Below are positions 11,017 to 21,085 of a DNA stretch of 64,000 nt, one piece after another (within the stretch, counting starts at the first letter, position 1; each line of letters begins with the position of its first letter). Source of the DNA: Cyanodermella asteris (lineage: Eukaryota > Ascomycota > Lecanoromycetes > Ostropales > Stictidaceae); contig UYJD01000005.1 of the NCBI GenBank assembly GCA_900618795.1, positions 590,811 through 654,810 of the forward strand. Direction: 5' to 3'. The notes beneath the pieces were generated by a model. The model saw only the letters and a list, made by a program, of their open reading frames with translations. It was not told the DNA's origin and did not search any database. The position numbers and the translations under genes were made by a program.

Positions 11017-12763
11017 ATGTCCGATTCAAATGCGAATGCAATGTACCTGTCGTATCACGAGCCTGCGATTTCTACGATCTTGACCTATGCATCTTTCATC
11101 CTTCTGCTAAATGTGGTCAACGCAGTCGTGGATCGACTTCTGTACTGCGGTCTGATCGGGCAAATTCTTGTCGGCATCGCCTGGGGAGTTCCTGGCGCCA
11201 ATTGGCTAAGCCTCGAAGCACAGGAGACGGTCGTGCAGCTTGGATACCTTGGTTTGATATTGCTCGTGTATGAAGGTGAGTCTGGCCCCTCCAATCTGGC
11301 CCAGTGGTCTCCGAGCTGATCACGAACCAGGAGGTCTATCAAGTTCCCTTTCGTCGGTCAGACAAAACATATGGCTATCGACTGGCGTGGCTACCACAGG
11401 GATCTTGCTTCCCATAGCTTTATCATTCCTCTTGGTTCCGCTGCTGGATGCGTCTCCCGTGCAAGCCTTCGCCGCTGGCGCAGCCATGTGCTCGACCAGC
11501 CTGGGCACGACCTTCACGGTTCTGAGCACTTGTAATCTCATCAAGACGCGGCTCGGCACCGTCCTGACAACTGCTGCCATGCTGGACGACGTCGTAGGAC
11601 TCATCATGGTCCAGGTCGTCTCCGAACTGGGGACCAGCGGTGGCAATGTCGATGCCGGGACCATTTTGCGGCCCGTCGACGTCAGTTTGGCGGTCGTTCT
11701 CATTCTCGTTCTCATTTGTCGCTATGTTGTCGAGCCGTTGGCCACATCGTTGCTGCCTAGACTGGTTCCTGTCTTGAGACGCACGTCTCATGCCGCACTT
11801 GTTTTGCAGTCTCTGTTCCTGATTGGCGTTTTCACTGGTGCCACTTATGCAGGTACATCGGGTCTCTTCGCCGCGTACCTGGCTGGCGTAACAATGACCT
11901 GGTGGGACAAGTCATGTTCCCCTAACGCCATTGGAATCTCCGGCAGTAGTACCGGCACCAGCGGCAGGAGAGTCTTCGAGTCTGGATATGCCGCTGTCGC
12001 CAACATACTGTTGAAGCCATTATTTTTTGCTTCTATTGGCTTTGCTATACCAATCACACAATTGTTCAATGAACCCGTCGTGTGGAGAGGCATCATCTAT
12101 ACTATTCTCATGCTATTGGGAAAGCTAGCAACAGGCTTATGGCTGGTACGCTTCTCGAGGAGCATTCGTGCCAGGCTCGGCAATCGAACATGGGCAGAGC
12201 CTCACCTAATGAGACAATTGGATGGCAGAAACGTCAACCGAACGTTGGAAGAACAAGAAGCTAATGCAAGATCAACCCGAACCACCCCTGCGCCAGCGAA
12301 CGTCGCCGTGCGACGTGAACCTCTGCGCACCAACCCATCGGCATCAGGCCGAGCCAGTCCGCGTTCAGCTACAGGCACGGAACATTCGGTGCAACCGACA
12401 ACGCGTCGTTTGACCACGGCAATTACGACGACCTCCACCAACGATGGCATTGACATGCCAACGAAGCCTGTCTCTCTGTATCCATCCTGTCTGTTGGGCC
12501 TAGCTATGGCAGCTCGTGGCGACATCGGCTATTTGATAGCTTCAGTGGCAGAGTCCAGCGGTATATATGCATCGCAGGGCGATGGTGAGGGCGCGTCGCG
12601 ATTGTTTCTCGTTGTAATCTGGGCGGTCAGCTTGTGCACACTCATTGGGCCAGTTTGTGTCGGGCTTTTAGTGCGGCGAGTAAGGCGACTCGAAAGAGAG
12701 AAGGGAGAGCAGGAAGGCAGACGAGCGGCGCTTGGGATGTGGGGTGTCGGAATCGCCGAATGA
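11017..12763 (+). CDS. Cation/proton antiporter, NapA/GerN-like (CPA2)
   Basis: Membrane exchanger of the Na_H_Exchanger superfamily that swaps protons for Na+ or K+. Two exons, 11017-11275 and 11331-12763, intron GTGAGT...CAG, 563 residues. The ATG at 11017 places the first hydrophobic helix near residue 15; the upstream in-frame sequence is not hydrophobic. Many hydrophobic segments follow. The GQILVGIAWGVPGANW segment corresponds to the conserved helix 2 region. The ion-binding pair of acidic residues is seen as AAMLDDVVGLIMVQ (near 11580), the DD type associated with electrogenic exchange. A late helix keeps MAARGDIGYLIAS. Between the last helices is a polar Arg/Thr/Ser-rich loop of about 100 residues (12180-12440), presumably cytoplasmic. 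There is no long regulatory tail as in yeast Nha1 or Kha1. Substrate and membrane (plasma or vacuolar) cannot be told from sequence. Confidence 0.85.
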
Positions 12764-12894
12764 ATAAAGCATCACGAGTCATGATCAGCCCAACTTTTCA
12801 CGTCATGTCTGTACATTTATGCGTGTGTTAATGGAATTGATGTCCGTTCTATTGTCGGAAATCAAATCATCTCGCGCTCAGTTATGCCTGACGC

Positions 12895-13836
12895 TCACGA
12901 AGCTTCAACCTTGCCTTTTCCAACCAAGTCCAGGAACGCCTGCCTGCCCATTTCGCCGACCCTATCCTCCCGCCTTTGCACCCCGACGATACCCTTCGTC
13001 TTCGAATCCCTCGTCGCCTCTTCTGCTTTCACTTGCGCCGCCCTGACCGCATTGAACAGCTTAACGACACCCCTCTGAGCCGTCTTCTTCAACCGTCTTT
13101 CCTGCTCCGCAATGTCCGCCGCCGAAACTCCCTTCGTCTTCAAGGTATCCGCACCCTCACTCAACACCCCTTCCTCCGCCTCGCTCTCCGACAGCCCAGG
13201 CGTCCTCCTCCTGTCCCCCAGCAGTACATTCCGGACGCGGCCCTTCTCATTCAATGCACGCTTCTCGTCCCGTAGCTTTCTCTTCGCCCGCGCCTCTAGT
13301 CTTGCTTCCGCTAGTTCGTGAGATGCGGTGGCCGCGGTCTTGGATCGTGCGAGGACGGGATCTTTTCGGTTGCTGGTGGTGAGTTTGGAGGAGAGGATGG
13401 CGGAGATGGAAGATGCGAGGGCGTTCGGATCGCGGCGCTTCGTCTTTCGGCGGTCGGGGTGGGAGGTGGATGATGCGTCGGATGCGCTGTCGGCATCAGA
13501 ATCGGCGTCTGATTCTGACGCTGATTGTCGGGATTGTGCGGAGGAGTAGGCGGCTTCGTCGCCTTCGTCTTCGGAGCCAGCGGGCTCGTCGGCAGGTGCT
13601 CCGTCTTGTTCGACGGGGTCTTTCGTAGGGGGGACTGATCTCTGATCGCGCTTCTTTGAAGCTTTTGTACTGGACGGAGCAGCTTCTTCTTGTAATGCTG
13701 CCGACGTTCGTGGTTCAGTCTCTGCTTCTGATTCCGAGCCGCTGGAGTAGTGCGACTGTTTCTTGAACTTCTTGTTCGGCCGTGAGTGCGACTTCGCCTC
13801 TTTAGCCTTTCGCTTCGCTCCTGCGGTACCGGCCAT
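12895..13836 (-). CDS. RRP15: Rrp15-like 60S ribosome assembly factor
   Basis: Nucleolar protein of the Rrp15 family, needed for processing of 27S pre-rRNA and early 60S assembly. Single exon, 313 residues from the ATG at 13836 (MAGTAGAKRKAKEAK). The first 140 residues are basic then acidic and Ser-rich (SESDADSDADSASDAS), a disordered tail as in other members. The Rrp15 domain follows: NALASSISAILSSKL, then DPVLARSKTA, then a charged helix (EARLEARAKRKLRDEKRALN) and the C-terminal part with VVKLFNAVRAAQ. Family length in fungi is about 250-330. It converges with the antiporter gene (131 bp between stop codons) and is divergent from SRP54 over about 310 bp. Confidence 0.88.
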   Translation of the reverse strand: MAGTAGAKRKAKEAKSHSRPNKKFKKQSHYSSGSESEAETEPRTSAALQEEAAPSSTKASKKRDQRSVPPTKDPVEQDGAPADEPAGSEDEGDEAAYSSAQSRQSASESDADSDADSASDASSTSHPDRRKTKRRDPNALASSISAILSSKLTTSNRKDPVLARSKTAATASHELAEARLEARAKRKLRDEKRALNEKGRVRNVLLGDRRRTPGLSESEAEEGVLSEGADTLKTKGVSAADIAEQERRLKKTAQRGVVKLFNAVRAAQVKAEEATRDSKTKGIVGVQRREDRVGEMGRQAFLDLVGKGKVEAS

Positions 13837-14148
13837 TGTATATATCGAGCGTTTAAATGTATGTTCAGGGATTGAAAAGCTCGAATCGCGGTGATGTTGG
13901 TTGTCGAGCTCATCATAAGAAGCCCGAGCAACGGCAAGAATCTTTTGCGATGATCTGCGGTATCGAGCTGCGGCAATTTTACCCGAGCTCCGGCTAGATT
14001 TCCCCGGCCCCGCCACAACTAGGTATCATTCGTGGCCTGGGCTATATTCGTGTTCACAACCTTAGCTCCATGTACATCGTTCAGACAGTGTGATCCGAAG
14101 TAGAGACCTGTATCCGCCCAATCTTCCTTCCGACCCTGGTTCCTCGCC
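13837..14148. promoter_or_regulatory. Shared divergent promoter RRP15 / SRP54
   Basis: 312 bp separate the two start codons, so the two genes share one upstream region. Both products serve protein synthesis and targeting. I see no motif strong enough to name. Confidence 0.5.
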
Positions 14149-15753
14149 ATGGTTCTTCAAGATCTTGGCCGCCGTATTAACGGTGCCCTGTCGGACCTGA
14201 CAAGGGCGCCAAACCTCGACGAACAGGCATTCAATGGCATGGTCAAGGATATCGGGAATGCCCTGATTGCCGCAGATGTCAATATCAAACTCGTCATCAA
14301 CCTGCAAAAATCGATCAAGCAAAAGGTCAACTTCTCATCACTACCAACACATGCAAACAAGAAACGAATCATTCAGAAAGCTGTCTTCGATGAGCTGGTC
14401 GCGCTCGTCAACCCGCACGCCGAACCATTCAAACCGAAGAAAGGGCGTTCAAATGTCATCATGTTCGTTGGTCTTCAGGGTGCGGGAAAGACGACGACGT
14501 GTACGAAATTGGCGAAACACTACCAGAGCAGGGGTTTCAAGGCGTGTCTGGTCTGTGCGGATACATTCAGAGCAGGTGCTTTTGATCAGTTGAAGCAGAA
14601 TGCGACACGAGCGAAGATTCCTTTCTATGGTTCGCTGACGCAAACGGATCCTGCTGTTGTGGCGTACGAGGGTGTGCAGAGGTTTCGAAAGGAACGTTTC
14701 GAGATAATCATCGTTGACACATCTGGACGGCATAGGCAGGAAGAGGACCTGTTCGAGGAGATGATCCAGGTGCAGAAGGCGATCCAGCCAGATACGACGA
14801 TAATGGTACTGGACTCGAATATTGGTCAACAGGCTGAGCTCCAGGCGAAGGCCTTCAAGGATGCCGCGGACTTTGGTTCTATCATCATCACCAAGGCAGA
14901 CAGTAATGCGGCTGGTGGAGGTGCAATTTCTGCCGTGGCCGCTACGCACACGCCTATCGTTTTCGTGGGTACGGGAGAGCACATGATGGATTTGGACAGA
15001 TTCGAGCCCCAAGCTTTTGTCTCGAAATTATTAGGTATGGGTGATATTGGAGGTTTGATTGAGCATGTTCAGAGCCTCAAGATCGATCAGAAGTCTACCA
15101 TGAAGAACATTCAGGAAGGTATATGGACCGTCAAGAACACCCGGGACCAGATTCAGAACGTTATGAAGCTCGGCCCCATGAGCAAGATGGCAGGCATGAT
15201 CCCTGGTCTGTCTGGCATGATGGGTGAGATGAACGACGATGACAGTTCCATCAAGATGAAGCGTATGCTATACATCTGCGACAGCATGAACGAGAAAGAG
15301 TTAGAAAGCGATGGCAAGATCTTCGTCGAGCAGCCCTCACGAATTACAAGGGTCGCCTACGGAAGTGGCACGAGCGTCCGAGAAGTGGAGGAGCTACTGA
15401 GTCAACAACGCCTGATGGCACGAATGGCAAAACAGATGGGCGGTAGCATGAAGAACATGAAGGGTGCGGAGAAGATGATGGGCGGCGGGAACCGCCAGCA
15501 GCAGATGGCAGCCATGCAACAACGAATGCAGAGCATGGGCGGCGGTCGCGGCGGTGGTGGAATGCCGGACATGTCGGCGTTGATGAAGATGATGGGCGGC
15601 GGTGGGGCTGGCGGAGCTGGCGGCGGAATGCCGGACATGAGTCAGTTGGCCAGCATGATGGGCGGCATGGGCGGCATGGGAGGTCTTGGCGGTTTGCTTG
15701 GTGGAGGAGGAGCAGGAGGAGGTCGTGGTGGTGGCAGAGGTAGGGGCCGGTAA
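14149..15753 (+). CDS. SRP54: Signal recognition particle GTPase SRP54
   Basis: The GTPase subunit of the cytosolic signal recognition particle; it binds signal peptides at the ribosome and the SRP receptor at the ER. Single exon, 534 residues (human 504, yeast 541). N domain about residues 1-85 ([17 protein letters not shown]). G domain motifs: G1 [14 protein letters not shown] (near 14470), [12 protein letters not shown]3 DTSGRHRQE and G4 region [13 protein letters not shown]. The last differs from the usual TK(T/L)DGHAKGGG at several positions but keeps the TKxD core. The M domain from about residue 325 carries the methionine-rich helices ([16 protein letters not shown]) and an SRP-RNA-binding stretch with [13 protein letters not shown]. 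It ends in a long Gly/Met repeat and an Arg-Gly tail ([12 protein letters not shown]), longer than in most animals but common in fungi. Confidence 0.97.
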   Translation: MVLQDLGRRINGALSDLTRAPNLDEQAFNGMVKDIGNALIAADVNIKLVINLQKSIKQKVNFSSLPTHANKKRIIQKAVFDELVALVNPHAEPFKPKKGRSNVIMFVGLQGAGKTTTCTKLAKHYQSRGFKACLVCADTFRAGAFDQLKQNATRAKIPFYGSLTQTDPAVVAYEGVQRFRKERFEIIIVDTSGRHRQEEDLFEEMIQVQKAIQPDTTIMVLDSNIGQQAELQAKAFKDAADFGSIIITKADSNAAGGGAISAVAATHTPIVFVGTGEHMMDLDRFEPQAFVSKLLGMGDIGGLIEHVQSLKIDQKSTMKNIQEGIWTVKNTRDQIQNVMKLGPMSKMAGMIPGLSGMMGEMNDDDSSIKMKRMLYICDSMNEKELESDGKIFVEQPSRITRVAYGSGTSVREVEELLSQQRLMARMAKQMGGSMKNMKGAEKMMGGGNRQQQMAAMQQRMQSMGGGRGGGGMPDMSALMKMMGGGGAGGAGGGMPDMSQLASMMGGMGGMGGLGGLLGGGGAGGGRGGGRGRGR

Positions 15754-16901
15754 TCTCGGCGAAGAGGGCGGACGAAGGGAGATGAAGGATAAATACTCTA
15801 TGCATAGCGATGGCGTTCAGGGTTCTTGGAAGTCTGGACTACTGAAGGTGATATCGAATCGGCATCAAACGGTAGCCTTACTCTACACCACAAGTGGTCT
15901 GACTGTCTTTTCAAGTGTGTTACATCTTCATGATCGAAAGTAAAAGCGCCTAGATCGACGTCGAAATTTTCCTCGTCCTCGATCGTTGGCCGGGAACATT
16001 TGCAGGTACTCGGCTGACTACCTGTAGAGCTCTCCTATACCTCTCTGAGGGCACGTACACTATTGAGGAGATTCTCTGGATCACGCATGGGGCGAAATTG
16101 GGGCCCCGCACCAAGCGGTCCAGTGGACGAGAGCAACGAAAGTATATCCAAAGTCGTTGAAATCAGATACGCAACGGGCCATCAGGGCAAGCGTCATACG
16201 GGCTGTAGAAGCCGTATTACAGAATCTTGCCGAGCTGTAAGGTGTGTCCATCCTCACACCGGTAGTTTGGGAACTGGCCTGCTGGACCATGAGGAGTACT
16301 GCATACCCGCCCACGTGAAATGGCAGTTCTCGCGAATGGTGTAAGATGGTGAAGCAAGTCCGCCGACAAGAAGATCGGGGTGAAGAGCCCCATGATGATG
16401 AACATGACGTATGCTGCCTGTTGCAAGCTCGAAAATGCCCCTCAGCGAGCATAAAAGTGCTGTATACAAATGATCACGCTGCGGAAAAGATTGAACAATC
16501 TGCCACACACGAATTCTGTGCTGGCTCATATGCTTCGCTGCAAGAAAAGTCTTATTAGTGCCTCCCTTTGTTGATCAATTGGAATCAGTTCCGCATGCAA
16601 CGGCCACCCTGCATCAGGTATGAAGAAATACGGCCTTTTCCCGAGTCGAACATGGAATATATCCGTCCTGGAAGCTTTGTATATGCATTGATTCATCGCT
16701 GCTGATTCAGCCAGGCACATATTCTCCCGGACCACAGCATATACCAGCTCCAGCTCCCACCATCCGACCACCTCACCTAGCCGCGCCAAGTTCAACAACA
16801 TCCATCGCCAATTCTCCATTACAGCACTCTCCCAAACATCGAAACGAGACCCCAAAACCGACCCGGCCCGCTACCCATCCTCCTTCCTTCACAGCTTCAG
16901 A
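15754..16901. other. Intergenic region SRP54 - RKI1
   Basis: 1.15 kb between SRP54 and the isomerase gene. Most of it is without supportable features. A possible short multi-exon membrane-protein gene on the minus strand at 16081-16529 is listed separately. Confidence 0.4.
16081..16529 (-). CDS. Possible small membrane protein, three exons (speculative)
   Basis: The minus strand has one strongly hydrophobic, protein-like segment (AAYVMFIIMGLFTPIFLSA, near 16360-16415) followed by DLLHHLTPFARTAIS. It can be joined by plausible splice sites into an 81-residue reading frame: exons 16509-16529 (MSQHRIR), 16315-16417 and 16081-16202. The last exon ends WTAWCGAPISPHA. The donors GTGTGG and GTGGGC are not the best fungal type, and the acceptors are AACAG and TACAG. 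I do not recognise the family. It would be a one- or two-span small membrane protein transcribed away from RKI1. The alternative is a chance open frame; without transcript or homologue evidence this stays weak. Confidence 0.22.
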
Positions 16902-17922
16902 ATGTCCAACCCCCAGCCCGTCCCAGCAACGGAACCGGTGGCCGCCGCCCCCGCGATCTCGGCGATCGAACAAGCCAAAGCCAAAGCCGCCGCCCAAGCC
17001 GTCGCCGAAAACTTCTCCCCCACCTTCACGCACGTCGGCATCGGCTCCGGCACCACCGTCGTGCACGTCGTGAACGCAATCAAGAATTACCCGGGTCTGG
17101 ACCCGACCAAGATTCACTTCGTCCCCACGGGCTTCCAGTCCCGCTCCGTCATAACCTCCGCCGGCCTGACGCCCCTTGCCTTTGACGCAATTCCCGAGAA
17201 TACGCTGCTCGACGTCTGTTTCGATGGCGCGGATGAGGTGGACGAGGATTTAAATTGCATAAAAGGTGGTGGAGCGTGCTTGTATCAGGAGAAGCTGGTG
17301 GCGACGCACTCGAGGAAGTTTGTTTGTGTGGCGGATCATCGTAAACTACAAGGGCGACTCTTGACGGCTTGGAAGGGCATCCCGATAGAAGTTGAGCCGC
17401 TTGCGGTGAGGAGTGTTACGAGGGCACTCACGGGCCTGGGGTGCGTGGCGCCCAGATTGAGGGTGTCGACGGTGGAGAAATCGGGTCCCGTCAGGACGGA
17501 TCAGGATAACTTTCTTATCGATGCGGAGTTCAAAACGTTGGTCCTCGGGAAGGTCAGTGATACTCTTAGCGGCTCTGAAGCAGATGGAACTGAGCCAAAC
17601 ACTCGGGGTGGACTGGGCTGACGCAGAACAGGATCTGAATGACAAAGTTAAGGGAAATGGCGAGGATGGGATCTGGGAGGTGAACAGGCTGGCCAAAGAG
17701 ATCAAACAGATTGAGGTATGAGGGCCTGCTACCCCACGAAATGATATTGGCAAAACAGACTAACAGATTCCTCAGGGCGTTTTCAGCGTGGGCATCTTCG
17801 GTGGACAGAATGGAGAAGAGCTGCTGGCTAGTGGAGCCACGATAGGGGGCGCAAAGCCTGTGATTGCATACTTCGGCATGGCGGACGGAAGCGTAACCAC
17901 AAGAAAGGCAGGCCAGGCATGA
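16902..17922 (+). CDS. RKI1: Ribose-5-phosphate isomerase
   Basis: Type A ribose-5-phosphate isomerase of the non-oxidative pentose phosphate pathway, interconverting ribose-5-phosphate and ribulose-5-phosphate in the cytosol. Three exons, 16902-17552, 17632-17715 and 17776-17922, 293 residues. Motifs seen are HVGIGSGTTV (substrate-phosphate loop), DVCFDGADEVD with the catalytic Asp pair, IKGGGACLYQEKLVA with the catalytic Glu/Lys, and the end IAYFGMADGSVT. Introns open GTCAGT and GTATGA; all joins are in phase 0. Between the joins the protein reads DLNDKVKGNGEDGIWEVNRL, a slightly longer loop than in bacterial RpiA, as in other fungi. The first 25 residues are Ala/Pro-rich and probably a disordered extension. 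Confidence 0.94.
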
Positions 17923-18157
17923 TTGTGGTAGAGTGAACTAGACGAATTTTTATGTGCCATTGTACGATCTCGTGCAAGTGTGCAGACCACAAACCCCCGG
18001 AATCGAGCCGATCGCAGCATCAAGCCGATGCTCACATATAATCACGGCTGCTTCCCCTCTCTACCTGTTCAAATATACCCTCGCTAGCGTCGTTCCTCAA
18101 ATCTCCGCCACCAAAAGACAATACCCCTAGCATTACTCCCTCACACTCAATCAGTCC

Positions 18158-18926
18158 TCACATTGTTATCGGACAAGCAATCTTCATGTGACCGTCCACT
18201 ACATCATTGCCCTTAGCATTGTATATTTCGGAATGATAGGTGACATCGCAATCGAGATCGACATCCCAAGTCCGGCCCTTGTACCTAATCCACATTCCAT
18301 TATACTGGTCCCAATCATCATACTTGTCCGAACCATGGCAGTAATTTTCAGGCCAAATGTCGATGGGGTCCTCGATTCCCGGTACGTGTAGTCGATGCGC
18401 GTACTTGCCACCCTCATCGTAGCACGGGATCCGACAGTGCCAGGCCTCGATACAGTTGTTGGCCGCGAACAGGACGCGCATCTGCTTCCATCTTAGCCCT
18501 CAGCACCACCAGAAAAAGTGTCCGATCACTCGATTTGCGAACGTCAGAAAGGAAAGCAAACGCGCATACCCATTTATCCCTCCATTGCCATCGGTCTTGT
18601 GGGTAGTTCTCGTCAGTGTACGTCGGGTATACACGCTCCTCCGGTGATCGCCACTCCATGTCGAAGCTGATGTTCATCATGCCCTGGTGCAGCGGACCGA
18701 TGCGGTGGAAGAGATTCATCCTCTCGACCGCCGGCATCGGGACGCCCTCGTCGAGCTGTCGTTTGTCGAATTTGTCGTCGCAGACTTTCCAGGCGCGGTA
18801 GCAGTTTGGGATTTCGACCACGGGGCCCTCCTCTCCTTCGCCCCAGACCGGGCTGCGGCTGGAGACGAGAGAGGTGAAGGCGGCCAGAAAACAGATGCAC
18901 AGCGAGAAGAGGTATAACTTGAACAT
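18158..18926 (-). CDS. Small secreted cysteine-containing protein
   Basis: Two exons, 18570-18926 and 18158-18481, with an 88-bp intron opening GTATGC, joined in phase 0; 226 residues. It begins with a clear signal peptide (MFKLYLFSLCICFLAAFTSLVSS), so the product is expected outside the cell. The mature part has eight cysteines, an even number that fits disulfide pairing: NCYRAWKVC in exon 1 and NNCIEAWHCRIPC, ENYCHG, DLDCDV and KIACPITM in exon 2. It is rich in Trp, Tyr and Asp (WPENYCHGSDKYDDWDQYNG). I see no enzyme motif, GPI signal or repeat. No named family recognised; small secreted cysteine proteins of fungi are often candidates for effector or environmental roles, which is inference only. 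Confidence 0.75.
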
Positions 18927-19621
18927 TTTTACGAGTCGGTGTGGTAAGGCAATAGACGCGAGGACCGAAAGGATACGGTCAATTGGAAGTTGTTGAGTAG
19001 ACGTGGAGGAATCATGATGCTGGTGTGGTTCGTGAACCTTCTTGCCCTGAAGCCGTTGAGCGCTTCCAGGGTTGAAACGATGACCTTTCTTACAAATAGC
19101 AACCCACCTTGCTAGAATCGCGTCGCTTGAGTATTGCGAACCAGCAGAAGTATCTTGACGAAGATTCAATTGAGATAAGTTTGATAGTCGCGTATCAAAT
19201 TCAGTGGGTTTATGCCTACCTGAGACTGTCCGCAGGAGAAGATGGATTCGGGACGCACCATAGCTTCAGAAGCAGGTATTCTGCGAAGACCTCCTTTTAT
19301 ACATGTACGAACATACCATATTTTCCTGGTATCCAGTCATATCGATACTCCGTACGTTTTGGTGTATTCATGGCACATCATGTGCATGCTAGCTGGTAGT
19401 TGAGAGTGGGGAGGAACTGCGGCGCTGAAATTGATCGCGTTAACGCGTCGACAACGCGCCGCAACCACGAAGATCCCTGCATTTTCTTGATATCGACATC
19501 AACTCCTCCGTTGTGCCCGAAACGTTGAACAGTCCCGGCTTCCGACCAGTCTTCAGCACGACGAGAGATTAAGCATCTGTTGTGACAAGACCATTCTCAA
19601 ACTCGCCCCACCACCTCGATC
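18927..19621. other. Intergenic region, 0.7 kb
   Basis: Divergent spacer between the secreted-protein gene and RNH203. It holds GCGTTAACGCGTCGACAACGCG (19436-19457), with two ACGCG-like elements near the RNH203 side that resemble MBF cell-cycle boxes; this is suggestive only. No gene seen. Confidence 0.4.
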
Positions 19622-20080
19622 ATGGCAACTTCCACGACAGGGGCGCCCGCCGAGGTGGTTGCGACCCTCATGCCCTGCAAAATCGACTCTTGCGAGACAT
19701 CTGTCACAAAGCACCTCTGGAATCCACAAGTATCGGACGTGGTGGAGCCGGATGGGTCGAAAAAGATCACGGCCTATTTTCGTGGTCGCCGCTTGATTGG
19801 CAGGGAGCGTGAGCTACCACGGGGCTACGTCGGCTTCGTCGTCGACGGCAAAGCCCAGCAGGAGAGCAAGGCGACAGCTCAGAAGCGACCTTTGCCCGCA
19901 GACTCTGACGACGAAGAAGAAGAGGCCGGCGATCATGCAGAATTGCCAAAGTTGGAACCCAAGTTCTCGTTCACGAAGATGAGAATCCTTGGTCACGATG
20001 AAGAACCCACCAATGACCTGCCTCAGCTTAGGGCGATGCAGGAATGGACGAAGATGGCAGCATCGATTCATCAAGATTGA
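19622..20080 (+). CDS. RNH203: Ribonuclease H2 subunit C
   Basis: Non-catalytic subunit of the trimeric RNase H2 that removes ribonucleotides and RNA-DNA hybrids from nuclear DNA. Single exon, 152 residues. The family pattern is clear: an early LMPCKID strand, then KHLWNPQVSDVV, then the signature FRGRRLIGRERELPRGYVG with the GRxLxG and LPxGYxG elements. An acidic linker follows (DSDDEEEEAGDHAEL), and a C-terminal helix region ends QEWTKMAASIHQD. Fungal Rnh203 proteins are about 110-160 residues, so this is complete. The start at 19622 sits in a good context (TCGATCATGG). Confidence 0.85.
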   Translation: MATSTTGAPAEVVATLMPCKIDSCETSVTKHLWNPQVSDVVEPDGSKKITAYFRGRRLIGRERELPRGYVGFVVDGKAQQESKATAQKRPLPADSDDEEEEAGDHAELPKLEPKFSFTKMRILGHDEEPTNDLPQLRAMQEWTKMAASIHQD

Positions 20081-20872
20081 TTTGGTTTCCAAAACGCATC
20101 TATGCGGCTCGGTAATTTGATGGCCACTACGACCGTCCGCCATTCCCGAATTCCTCCGTGTTCCCTCGAAAGAGTGCCACGAACGGCAGCACGCTCGATG
20201 CCACAGAGACCGAAGCAGACAGGCTGAGTCAATGCTAGCTCCAGCACCAGCGCCAATACCGTGCCCTTGTAGCGGAAAGTGTCGTCGAAGAAGCACATAT
20301 GGTCAACTGTTGCATGCTGCCATTCCTCAAATCGCAAGGGCATACATGGTGAGCTGAAGGGGTTCCAGTCTTCGCCGCTTTTCACAGTGTTCTCTAGTAC
20401 GCTATCCTCATGTACAGCACTCTACATGTCAGCAATCCTGGTCTCTGTCATATTCGAGACATTTCTTGTGCGACATTACAACGGACAATTGCACATGCAC
20501 AGCATAGGCAGGATCGACCGTATTTGCTTTGAGTTGGAAACGAGTATGCTAGACCACGCCGAGCAACGGTTCACGAAATACATGCGGGATCACAATTGGG
20601 AGGAGGCACAAACAGGACCGACGGGAGGTACCTGCATAGTAGCAGGTAGGACGAAGGTGGACTAGGAATTCACTTCCAACCGCGACGATACCGTTCGAAG
20701 ACGCAGCGCGGCTGCCAGCACAGTATTCAATGTCCAGCTCATAGTCAGTGTCAATAAGTTCGCGGCTTGGCGCTTGTTGACAGCGTCGCTGGAAAAGCGT
20801 ACCGGCAGTGCAAATTTCGTGGCATCGCATATCGTCTTCAAGGGTGGCGCACCCGCGAAGATACCGACGCAA
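20081..20872. other. Intergenic region between RNH203 and the minisatellite
   Basis: About 790 bp of sequence without a recognisable gene. The minus-strand frame 20549-20872 is continuous with one frame of the neighbouring 12-bp repeat but has no known relatives. It presumably includes the 3' ends of RNH203 and GID8. Confidence 0.4.
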
Positions 20873-21085
20873 GTATTTATCATTGTACTCATCAATGTAC
20901 TTATCAATGCACTCGTCAAGGCACTGATGAAGGTACTCATCAAGGTAGTGATCAAGGTATTCATCAAAACACTCATCACGGTACTTATCAAGCTGTTCAA
21001 GGTGTTCATGAAGATAGTCATTAAGGTATTCATCAAATTACTCATGAGAGTACTGATTCAAGTACTCATCGAGCGATTCGTCACG
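20873..21085 (+). repeat. 12-bp minisatellite, about 18 units
   Basis: Tandem array with consensus GTACTCATCAAG. Seventeen 12-bp units and one 9-bp unit (near 20993) can be laid end to end, with scattered base changes, so the array is old or constrained rather than freshly copied. Because 12 is a multiple of three, frames stay open: plus strand reads V-L-I-K repeats, one minus-strand frame reads L-D-E-Y repeats. The last unit contains the TGA stop codon of GID8 (21081-21083 on the minus strand), so on the GID8 transcript the array begins at the stop codon and runs through the 3' untranslated region. No in-frame ATG supports a plus-strand gene. Confidence 0.85.
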
